A stretch of 7,973 nt of DNA from Anaerolineales bacterium (GTDB lineage Bacteria; Chloroflexota; Anaerolineae; 4572-78; NAK82), in assembly GCA_024643945.1 (NCBI GenBank), contig JAHELX010000111.1, forward strand, positions 4,719 to 12,691, in the 5' to 3' direction. Each line of letters begins with the position of its first letter. Position 1 is the first letter of the stretch. The position numbers and the translations under genes are program-made. Positions 1 through 7,973 of this stretch are shown in pieces. A model generated the notes under the pieces. The model ran no database searches. It saw nothing but the letters and a program-made list of their open reading frames with translations, and was not told the origin of the DNA.

Positions 1-323
1 TGTTTGCCGAGCGCGGCTCTATGCCGCTGTGGGAGGATGCCGCCCTGAACCAGGGGATGACCAACATCGTCTTCGACACCTTGCCGGTGGAATTGGAGTT
101 CCTGCAGGATGGCTACGTCCATGGTCTGGTCGGCCAGAAATACTGGGGCTGGGGCTACGACACGGTGCAGATGATCTACGACTACATCGCGAAGGGCACC
201 CGCTACGACGACTGGACCGACTCCGGCATGGACATCGTCACCCAGTGCAACGTGGACGCCATGGCCAATATGTGGGCCAGCAGCGACTTCACCCAGCCAC
301 TGCCTGACCCCTATGAGTGCCTG
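1..323 (+). repeat. Tandem repeat unit, upstream copy (3' part only)
   Basis: This segment aligns without gaps to 967-1289 at an offset of exactly 966 bp (322 codons). I count 10 substitutions in 323 bp (about 97% identity): 7 synonymous and 3 changing residues (His to Gln, Gln to Arg, Pro to Ala, reading copy 1 to copy 2). Bases 1-121 are identical and all differences fall in 122-323. Identity stops just after the codons for ECL. The copy runs off the left edge, so its full length and the number of copies are unknown. Confidence 0.97.
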
Positions 324-1295
324 GCGGGTGCGGCTGAGGCGCCGCCTGCGGCCGCGCCGGAGAAGCTGACGATTGCCTGGATCCCGAAGGCGCTCAACAA
401 CCCGGTGTTCGAGGTGGGCCGGGATGGGGCCTTCAAGAAGGCAGAGGAGCTGACGCAGGCTGGCCCGACCGAGGTAGAGGTGCTCTACGTGGGCTCGGTG
501 GCTTCCGACGCGGCGGAGCAGGCGCGGATTGTGGAGGACGTCATCGCCAAGGGGGTGGATGCCATCGGCATCTCCTGTAACGACCCCTCGGCTTGTGAGG
601 ATCCCATTAACAAGGCAGTGGAGGCGGGCATCCCGGTCATGGCCTGGGACTCCGACTCGCCCGACAGCCAGCGCTTCACCTACCTGGGCGTGGACAACTA
701 CCAGGGCGGCAAGGCGGCGGCTGACCTGCTGGTGCAGTTCATGGGTGAGAAGGGGAAGGTGGCCCTGCTCACCGGCGTACCGGGAGCCTTCAACCTGGAG
801 GAGCGCATCCGCGGCTTCAAGGATGGCGTGGCGGCTTATCCCGGCATTGAGATCGTCACCACCGTCTACTGCAACGACGACATCAACCTGGGAGTGCAGG
901 TGGTGGAAGAGACGATGCAGGCGCATCCCGACCTCAATGGCTGGTTCTTCGTGGGGCTGTGGCCGCTGTTTGCCGAGCGCGGCTCTATGCCGCTGTGGGA
1001 GGATGCCGCCCTGAACCAGGGGATGACCAACATCGTCTTCGACACCTTGCCGGTGGAATTGGAGTTCCTGCAGGATGGCTACGTCCAGGGCCTGGTCGGC
1101 CAGAAGTATTGGGGTTGGGGCTACGACACGGTGCAGATGATCTACGACTACATCGCGAAGGGCACCCGCTACGACGACTGGACCGACTCCGGCATGGACA
1201 TCGTCACCCGGTGCAACGTGGACGCCATGGCCAACATGTGGGCCAGCAGCGACTTCACCCAGCCGCTGCCTGACGCCTACGAGTGCCTGCAGTAG
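1..1295 (+). CDS. CUT2-type sugar ABC transporter substrate-binding protein, tandemly duplicated domain, 5' partial
   Basis: Extracytoplasmic sugar-binding protein of the periplasmic-binding-protein type I (Peripla_BP_4, RbsB-like) class, which delivers ligand to the ATPase and permease encoded downstream. The frame is open from the window edge (first full codon at base 3), so the start and any signal peptide lie outside. Codons to base 323 are the last ~107 residues of one domain. Bases 324-362 encode a 13-residue Ala/Pro/Glu linker. From 363 a complete second domain begins ([19 protein letters not shown]), with RbsB-like segments [11 protein letters not shown] and [16 protein letters not shown], and it ends at TAG 1293-1295. 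The end of domain 2 repeats the end of domain 1 almost exactly. Each unit carries five cysteines if the unseen part of unit 1 matches unit 2. The ligand cannot be named from sequence. Family assignment is firm; whether the fusion is biological or an assembly error is open. Confidence 0.9.
   Translation, partial: FAERGSMPLWEDAALNQGMTNIVFDTLPVELEFLQDGYVHGLVGQKYWGWGYDTVQMIYDYIAKGTRYDDWTDSGMDIVTQCNVDAMANMWASSDFTQPLPDPYECLAGAAEAPPAAAPEKLTIAWIPKALNNPVFEVGRDGAFKKAEELTQAGPTEVEVLYVGSVASDAAEQARIVEDVIAKGVDAIGISCNDPSACEDPINKAVEAGIPVMAWDSDSPDSQRFTYLGVDNYQGGKAAADLLVQFMGEKGKVALLTGVPGAFNLEERIRGFKDGVAAYPGIEIVTTVYCNDDINLGVQVVEETMQAHPDLNGWFFVGLWPLFAERGSMPLWEDAALNQGMTNIVFDTLPVELEFLQDGYVQGLVGQKYWGWGYDTVQMIYDYIAKGTRYDDWTDSGMDIVTRCNVDAMANMWASSDFTQPLPDAYECLQ
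324..362 (+). other. Ala/Pro-rich inter-domain linker resembling a mature lipoprotein N-terminus
   Basis: Thirteen codons reading [13 protein letters not shown] join the two binding domains. Flexible Ala/Pro/Glu tracts of this kind normally sit between the lipidated cysteine and the folded domain of sugar-binding lipoproteins. No hydrophobic signal sequence precedes it here; the preceding residues are the end of domain 1. I infer that the second copy lost its signal peptide and lipobox when it was joined to the first. Confidence 0.6.
967..1289 (+). repeat. Tandem repeat unit, downstream copy (3' part)
   Basis: Partner of 1-323. It encodes the C-terminal ~107 residues of the second binding domain, including the aromatic stretch [18 protein letters not shown]. 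After the shared ECL it adds one codon (CAG) and stops, whereas the upstream copy reads on into the linker. Similarity probably continues leftwards into 324-966, but the matching sequence lies outside the window. Confidence 0.97.
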
Positions 1296-1338
1296 GTAAT
1301 GCTGGAAGTCCAGCGGTAGGTAGCTAAAGCGATTGGAT

Positions 1339-1373
1339 GGGTTGGCGGGAGGTCGTGCGCCTCCCGCCAACCC
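1339..1373 (+). promoter_or_regulatory. Perfect 14-bp stem-loop between binding-protein and ATPase genes
   Basis: GGGTTGGCGGGAGG (1339-1352), a 7-nt loop (1353-1359) and CCTCCCGCCAACCC (1360-1373) form a perfect inverted repeat, very stable and GC-rich. It begins 43 bp after the binding-protein stop and ends 50 bp before the ATPase start. No T-run follows, so it does not look like a standard intrinsic terminator. In ABC importer operons such intercistronic hairpins commonly protect the 3' end of the binding-protein message, or partly attenuate, so that binding protein exceeds membrane components. That role is inferred here. Confidence 0.75.
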
Positions 1374-1410
1374 TCGGCAACGATGGAACCTGAGTAGTTA
1401 CGAATCGGAT

Positions 1411-1416
1411 AAGGAG
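1411..1416 (+). promoter_or_regulatory. Ribosome binding site for ATPase gene (supports TTG start)
   Basis: AAGGAG lies 7 nt before TTG 1424-1426 and 22 nt before the first in-frame ATG, which decides the start in favour of the rare TTG codon. Translation of the ATPase may be tuned down relative to its neighbours by this start; that is inference. Confidence 0.75.
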
Positions 1417-1423
1417 AGCGCCA

Positions 1424-2967
<1,544 letters not shown>

Positions 2968-2971
<4 letters not shown>

Positions 2972-3978
2972 GCAACACAGGCTTGGCACAGGAAGGGAGC
3001 ACGGTGACGATAGCACGGCCTCGGGGGATAACCTGGCGAGACATCGTCGGCCGGCAAGAATTTGGTGTTTTTCTGATTCTACTCACCCTGGTAGTTTTCT
3101 TGACGATATATACCGACACCTTCCTCACCGGCACCAACATCTTCAACATCTTGCGGGCCTTCTCGTGGATCGCCATCAGCGCCTTTGGACAATGCATGGT
3201 GATCATCACCGCCGGTATCGACCTTTCAGTTGGTTCGGTGATGGGCATATCCGGGCTGGCCAGCGCCATGTTGTTGGCACGTCAGGTGCCCGTCCCCGTG
3301 GCAGTGGCAGGCGGACTGCTAACCGGGCTGGTCATTGGCTTCCTCAATGGCCTGATGATCACCAAGGGCAAGCTGCCCCCCTTCATCGCCACCCTGGGTA
3401 GCCTGCTCATGGCGCGTGGCCTGTGCTACGGGTTGACCGGCGGCTGGCCGGTGCGTGATCTGCCCCAGTCCTTCCGCAACCTGGGCCAGTACGACATCCC
3501 TATTGCTGGCTTCGGAGTGCCCCTGCCGCTCATCTTTATGCTCGTCCTGGCCGTGCTCACCTCTATTTTCCTCACGCGCACGGTGTGGGGTTATCGCATT
3601 TATGCCGTGGGGGGAAATGAGACGGCTACCGGTCTTTCGGGCATTGACACCCATCGGGTCAAGATTATGGTTTACTCTCTGTGCGGTTTCTTGACCGCCA
3701 TCGGCGGTGTGCTGATGACCGCCCGCCTGGGCGTGGCGGCGCCGACCGCTGCGTCATCCTATGAACTGGATGTCATCGCCGCTGCGGTGGTAGGTGGGAC
3801 CAGCCTGATGGGAGGCGAAGGCACGATCCTGGGCGTGCTCATTGGTGCCGCGATTATGCAGGTGCTACGCAACGGCCTGGTGTTGGTAGGAGTCTCCGCC
3901 TACTGGCTGCAGGCGGTGCAGGGGTTCGTCATCGTAGTGGCTATTATGCTCGACCAGTTGCGCAAGCGCAGGAGATGA
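2968..3978 (+). CDS. CUT2 sugar ABC transporter permease (RbsC-like)
   Basis: Inner-membrane permease, 336 aa, of the BPD_transp_2 family (RbsC/XylH/MglC), which normally works as a homodimer with one ATPase and one binding protein; this fits the single permease gene here. Family landmarks are [12 protein letters not shown] (82-93), the cytoplasmic coupling region [19 protein letters not shown] (208-226) and [19 protein letters not shown] (271-289). Hydrophobic segments lie near 32-48, 65-80, 87-104, 110-130, 184-203, 232-250, 266-296 and 311-327. The C-terminus ends in a basic cytoplasmic tail (RKRRR). ATG 2968 overlaps the ATPase stop (ATGA) and is preceded by AAAGGAGG (2954-2961) at 6 nt. 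Last gene of the importer operon within the window. Confidence 0.95.
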
Positions 3979-3992
3979 AATGCAAGTGCAGT

Positions 3993-4298
3993 TCAAGTAT
4001 TAACCAAGACTTCGTAGTGCAAGACCTCCGGCTCTAGCGCGAGCAGATACTCTTGGTCCTCAGGATAATAGACAGCTTTGTTAGCGTCGCCGCCGGCAAA
4101 TCGCCGGATAGCATCCCACGACTCCCAGAAAGAAATGAGGACAAACTCTGCACGCCCATCGCTGACACGTCGTAGAAGCAATACGCCTTGATTGCCCTCA
4201 GTCGCCCGATAATCCTTTACACCGGTGGCTTTCACAAACTGTACGTATTGGTCAGCCTTTGCCTCGGGTGTCACACCTCGCCAGACTCTCACGATCAT
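3993..4298 (-). CDS. ABM-like small protein (dimeric alpha/beta-barrel, antibiotic biosynthesis monooxygenase family)
   Basis: Predicted 101-aa soluble protein beginning MIVRVWRGVTPEAKADQY, with a central LLRRVSDGRAEFVLISFWES segment (about 41-60) and a C-terminal LEPEVLHYEVLV strand. This order (MIVRxWxG start, LLRR strand, FWES, HYEV end) is typical of small ABM-domain proteins, ferredoxin-like folds that dimerise. Members range from quinol monooxygenases to stress or ligand-binding proteins without known activity, so the catalytic role is uncertain. The frame stays open to 4409, but I place the start at ATG 4298 because AAAGGAG lies 8 nt upstream and the family begins at MIVR; the extra 37 residues look non-native. 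It is the last gene of a likely three-gene operon, 59 bp after the transporter gene. Confidence 0.8.
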   Translation of the reverse strand: MIVRVWRGVTPEAKADQYVQFVKATGVKDYRATEGNQGVLLLRRVSDGRAEFVLISFWESWDAIRRFAGGDANKAVYYPEDQEYLLALEPEVLHYEVLVNT

Positions 4299-4357
4299 AG
4301 TGGATGCTCCTTTATGTAAGTTGTACAATAAGGGGTCATCTGGTTTGAGCTGCCATC

Positions 4358-5203
4358 TTACGAGGCAATCAAGACAAGCGCGATGAGCGCTGCAATGACC
4401 CCAAGCCACTGCTGATGAACCAGCCGCTCTTTCAAAATGAGCCAGGCCAGCAGAACCGTCGTAGCAGGATAGAGGGAGGCGAGGACGGCTGATATATCGA
4501 GCCGTCCTACCTGGGTTGCTAAGGCAAAAAATGCGTTCCCGCCGGCATCGAGGGCGCCCACGAATGCAATGATGAGGAACTGATTGGTAGCAGGCACCCC
4601 CCGTTGGCGGCGCAGTGTGATGATCATAGATAGCATACTAATTGATGCGATTCTGGCAGCGACCAGCGGCCATAGGATTCCAGAATGGCTGACTCGGTCG
4701 ATGAAAATGTAGAACAGGCCAAATCCCAATCCAGCTACAGTGGGTAGGGCCAATTCACTGAGCTGAGTTACTGCGCCATTGCCAGCGCGTGAGAGCAACC
4801 AGATGGCAATGAGAGCTATGCCGAATCCAGCGAGGCGCCGGGGTGATGGAAGTCCTTCGTTGAGTATTCCAACAATTACAGGGAAGGAGGCTGCCACAAC
4901 CGCCGTGACGGGTGCCACGATCCCCATACGTCCCCTGGCAAGTCCCGTGTACAAGGCCACCAGGCCAAGTGCCCCGGAGATACCGGCCACGCCACCCAGA
5001 ATCCAGTTGTCCAGTGACGGTATGCTCTCCGCCAGGGCAAATGCCAGACCCGTAAGAAACAGTGCCCCCACAAGCTGTGATGCGATAATGACGCTGTATA
5101 CGTTGCTACGTTTGCTGGCGAAGCCACCACTGAAGTCAGCTGCCCCCCAACTGGCCGCTGATGCTAAACCATAAACAACCGCTAACGCTCCTGAACTGTG
5201 CAT
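4358..5203 (-). CDS. EamA/DMT-family transporter
   Basis: Predicted inner-membrane transporter, 281 aa, of the drug/metabolite transporter superfamily (10 helices, two EamA repeats). Repeat 1 starts LAVVYGLASAASWGAADFSGG and ends near 138; its helix-4 region reads YTGLARGRMGIVAPVTAVVA (85-104). Repeat 2 spans about 150-280, with the counterpart ATQVGRLDISAVLASLYPAT (229-248) and the usual WLILKERL (254-261). Members export or exchange amino acids, nucleotides, drugs or sugar derivatives; the substrate cannot be read from sequence. Start ATG 5203 is chosen over upstream in-frame codons because GGAGG lies 11 nt before it and it opens directly into the first membrane helix; the 58 extra residues are polar and overlap the end of the regulator gene. 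The gap after the regulator gene is 43 bp. Confidence 0.9.
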   Translation of the reverse strand: MHSSGALAVVYGLASAASWGAADFSGGFASKRSNVYSVIIASQLVGALFLTGLAFALAESIPSLDNWILGGVAGISGALGLVALYTGLARGRMGIVAPVTAVVAASFPVIVGILNEGLPSPRRLAGFGIALIAIWLLSRAGNGAVTQLSELALPTVAGLGFGLFYIFIDRVSHSGILWPLVAARIASISMLSMIITLRRQRGVPATNQFLIIAFVGALDAGGNAFFALATQVGRLDISAVLASLYPATTVLLAWLILKERLVHQQWLGVIAALIALVLIAS

Positions 5204-5246
5204 GAATGATACCGCCTCCACTGAGCCTATATGATTGGGGCGTGTT

Positions 5247-6218
5247 TCAAATGTCTGCCTGTTTTGCCGTTCGAATTTGAGCGATCTGACCTCGCAGCAA
5301 GCGTAGAGCCGCCGGATCCAGGTCGTCCACATACTCGCGCACGGGCTTCTCCTCAGGCCAGGGTCCCCGATGCCCACGCAGGGCGAGACGTGATACGTAG
5401 ATTTGTTCAGCTTGCTGGAATACCTCTTCCAGTTGCTGTGGTTGGTCGGCTCCGGCAGTGGAAAACTTGAGGTGAGTCATCCCGACACCTCTCAGTGCAC
5501 GCTGCATCTGTTCGGCGCCTTCCTGGCTTGCGCAGACCAGCCCCACGCGAGCGCCTTGAGGCAGGCGTCCAATTTCCAGCAGCACTTCCAGGTAGGCTGG
5601 CTCCACCATCAGTCCCAGCACGGCGTGCTCTACGCCCACCATCTCCTGAACCTCGGCTACGTGAAAGAGCGTCGTGGTGATCAGGTCGAACTGACCGAAG
5701 AATTCAGGCTCACGCTCTCTCAATTCATCCAGCAAGAAGATCTCGGGCTGCACGCCGGTGCCCTCTTGGATGCTTTCGGCATAGTATTCCATATCGGCCC
5801 GGTTACACTCCGAGAAGAGCAGGCGCACGCCAGCCTGGGTGGGTTGAAACAGTTTGGCGCGGACGTATGCCGTGCGAGCAAACTCTTTGGCCGGAATGCC
5901 CAGCGCCTGGGCTTTGATCAACGCTTCGTCGACCAGATCTAGCAAAGTGGCCTGTTGAGTCTCGGGCGGGCGTGGCGGATTTGCAGCGACAAACGTCCCA
6001 CGTCCTTGCTCGGTGACGATATACCCTTGACGCTCCAATTCCTGGTAGGCCGCGCGCACCGTGTTGTAATTGACGCGCAGAGCTTGGGCCAGTTCGCGCA
6101 CCGTCGGCAATTGGGCCCCTGGCTCCCAGGTGCCGGTTTGGATGTGGTACTTCAATTGCTCCATAAGCTGTACGTGAACCGAGAGCGATTCCGACTTGCT
6201 GATCTTGATGTTTTGCAT
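5247..6218 (-). CDS. GntR-family transcriptional regulator with C-terminal sensor domain
   Basis: DNA-binding regulator, 323 aa. Residues ~8-78 form a classical GntR winged helix-turn-helix, with LPTVRELAQALRVNYNTVRA (37-56) as the HTH and YIVTEQGRGTFVA as the wing. Residues ~80-125 are a helical linker. The C-terminal ~195 residues are not FadR- or UTRA-like: two alpha/beta halves starting VRLLFSECN (131-139) and RVGLVCASQEG (224-234) suggest a bilobed, periplasmic-binding-like ligand domain (inference). ATG 6218 has a weak ribosome site (AGG, 7 nt upstream). It is the first gene of a probable operon with the EamA transporter and ABM-like genes, under a strong promoter with operator-like repeats just downstream, so autoregulation is likely. 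The effector is unknown; it may be the transporter's substrate. Confidence 0.9.
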   Translation of the reverse strand: MQNIKISKSESLSVHVQLMEQLKYHIQTGTWEPGAQLPTVRELAQALRVNYNTVRAAYQELERQGYIVTEQGRGTFVAANPPRPPETQQATLLDLVDEALIKAQALGIPAKEFARTAYVRAKLFQPTQAGVRLLFSECNRADMEYYAESIQEGTGVQPEIFLLDELREREPEFFGQFDLITTTLFHVAEVQEMVGVEHAVLGLMVEPAYLEVLLEIGRLPQGARVGLVCASQEGAEQMQRALRGVGMTHLKFSTAGADQPQQLEEVFQQAEQIYVSRLALRGHRGPWPEEKPVREYVDDLDPAALRLLRGQIAQIRTAKQADI

Positions 6219-6226
6219 AGTAATAC

Positions 6227-6260
6227 CTAATGAATTAGTTCAATAGTTCAATTTCTTGAA
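6227..6260 (-). promoter_or_regulatory. Operator-like cluster of repeats at the gntR transcription start
   Basis: Just downstream of the -10 lie several small symmetries (plus-strand coordinates): palindrome CTAAT-GA-ATTAG (6227-6238), near-palindrome TGAATTAGTTCA (6231-6242, one mismatched pair), direct repeat AGTTCAAT twice (6237-6252) and inverted repeat TTCAA-TTTC-TTGAA (6247-6260). GntR proteins bind short inverted repeats as dimers, commonly over their own promoter. A repressor bound here would block transcription initiation and mask the weak ribosome site. Which symmetry is the true half-site is unresolved. Confidence 0.6.
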
Positions 6261-6289
6261 AGTATAACAAATTCCGCTCAGTTTGTCAA
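6261..6289 (-). promoter_or_regulatory. Sigma-70 promoter of the gntR-transporter-ABM operon
   Basis: Reading the minus strand, a perfect -35 TTGACA (6289-6284) and -10 TATACT (6266-6261) are separated by exactly 17 bp. Transcription should start around 6253-6255, giving a leader of about 35 nt before ATG 6218. The segment is clearly AT-richer than its surroundings and lies between hisD and the regulator gene, so the operon can be transcribed independently of hisD. Confidence 0.85.
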
Positions 6290-6311
6290 GTAGTTGGATT
6301 GGGCCGCCGCT

Positions 6312-7648
<1,337 letters not shown>

Positions 7649-7652
<4 letters not shown>

Positions 7653-7973
7653 CTCAGTGATTCCACCTTTCCACTGTCCAATGTCTCAGTCCTCTCCAGC
7701 GTGACGTCGAATCGAATATTGAGGGCTGCCAATTCGGCCACCAGTTTATCGAACAGAGGGCCGGTGATGACTTGCTCCGGCGGCAGCATGCCGGTGGCTT
7801 GCAGGTCACCGCGCGCAAGCATGCGGGCCACAATAGCTCCTGTGAAGGCTGTAGTGCGCGCCATGGAGGTAAAACCTGTCACCACGTCGTAGTGATCTAT
7901 CATCTCGATCTGGTACCTGCGCCGGCTTCCCCCCTTTTCACCGGCCGCCTCCACGCGGAAGAGGGTAATGTCC
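7649..7973 (-). CDS. Saccharopine dehydrogenase-like oxidoreductase, C-terminal part (5' end outside window)
   Basis: Only the last ~107 residues are present; the frame is open through the right edge (reading DITLFRVEAAGEKGG before the first GTG/ATG codon), so this is the end of a larger gene. The segment YDVVTGFTSMARTTAFTGAI followed by VARMLARG and GMLPPEQVI matches the C-terminal part of the saccharopine dehydrogenase / lysine dehydrogenase-like family, whose members carry a Rossmann NAD(P) domain upstream (not visible). Such proteins act in lysine metabolism, but many bacterial members have unknown substrates. Its stop overlaps the hisD start by 4 bp, so the two are probably translated from one message. 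Confidence 0.75.

Larger units (their letters stand above)
1296..1423 (+). other. Intergenic spacer between binding-protein and ATPase genes
   Basis: 128 bp that hold the hairpin at 1339-1373 and the ATPase ribosome site at 1411-1416. I see no convincing -35/-10 pair, so the ATPase and permease genes are most simply read from an upstream promoter beyond the window, passing through the hairpin. Confidence 0.6.

Noticed and set aside
529..1014. 161-aa plus-strand frame within the binding-protein gene
   Set aside because: It is an out-of-frame reading of a well-supported binding domain, rich in Arg/Ser/Trp as expected of a shadow.
1..1295. Two-copy repeat as a mobile element or CRISPR-like array
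   Set aside because: The repeat is in-frame coding sequence of a binding protein with a 966-bp period; no terminal inverted repeats, transposase or spacers are present.
1339..1373. Hairpin as a rho-independent terminator
   Set aside because: No T-run follows the stem, and the ATPase gene downstream has no visible promoter of its own; an intercistronic mRNA element is more likely.
4321..4328. TTGTACAA palindrome upstream of the ABM-like gene as an operator
   Set aside because: A perfect 8-bp palindrome is expected by chance about every 256 bp, and no flanking symmetry supports it.
4299..4409. N-terminal extension of the ABM-like protein
   Set aside because: The extra 37 residues include part of the upstream gene region and lack family similarity; ATG 4298 has a good ribosome site and the family's MIVR start.
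5204..5377. N-terminal extension of the EamA transporter overlapping the GntR gene
   Set aside because: The polar, Arg/Cys-rich extension precedes the natural first helix; ATG 5203 has a Shine-Dalgarno site and gives the normal family length.
5403..5942. Long 179-aa plus-strand frame opposite the GntR gene
   Set aside because: It lies wholly antisense to a gene with a recognisable winged-helix domain. The translation shows no family pattern, and high GC favours shadow frames.

Overview
The window is ordinary bacterial chromosome, densely coded and GC-rich, with short intergenic gaps, 4-bp ATGA gene overlaps and clear Shine-Dalgarno sites. An Ala/Pro-rich linker of the kind that follows the lipobox of sugar-binding lipoproteins, a CUT2-type sugar importer and a GntR regulator with a large sensor domain would suit Chloroflexota (Anaerolineae-like) or a similar heterotroph. 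That placement is an impression from protein style, not a phylogenetic result.

Left third (1-3978, + strand): a CUT2 (ribose/xylose/galactose class) ABC importer. It consists of a substrate-binding protein whose reading frame enters from the left edge, a two-domain ATPase (TTG start) and one permease that overlaps the ATPase by 4 bp. A 14-bp perfect hairpin lies between the binding-protein gene and the ATPase gene. The binding-protein frame carries a near-identical in-frame tandem duplication with a period of 966 bp (322 codons). The visible protein is the C-terminal third of one binding domain joined by a short linker to a complete second domain. This is the most unusual thing in the window. 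It is either a real tandem di-domain (or longer) binding protein made by unequal recombination, or an assembly error in a pair of tandem paralogues.

Middle (3993-6289, - strand, read right to left): a textbook sigma-70 promoter (TTGACA-17-TATACT) followed at once by repeat and palindrome elements that look like an operator. Three co-oriented genes follow: a GntR-family regulator with a large C-terminal ligand-sensing domain, a 10-helix EamA/DMT-type transporter and a 101-aa ABM-like (dimeric alpha/beta barrel) protein. They probably form a self-regulated operon, which converges on the importer operon with only 14 bp between the two stop codons.

Right (6312-7973, - strand): the 3' end of a saccharopine-dehydrogenase-like oxidoreductase gene, overlapping by 4 bp a complete histidinol dehydrogenase (hisD) with all metal and catalytic residues in place. 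No other his gene is visible.

No tRNA, rRNA, CRISPR array, insertion sequence or phage gene was seen. Apart from the binding-protein duplication, the gene families are all familiar.
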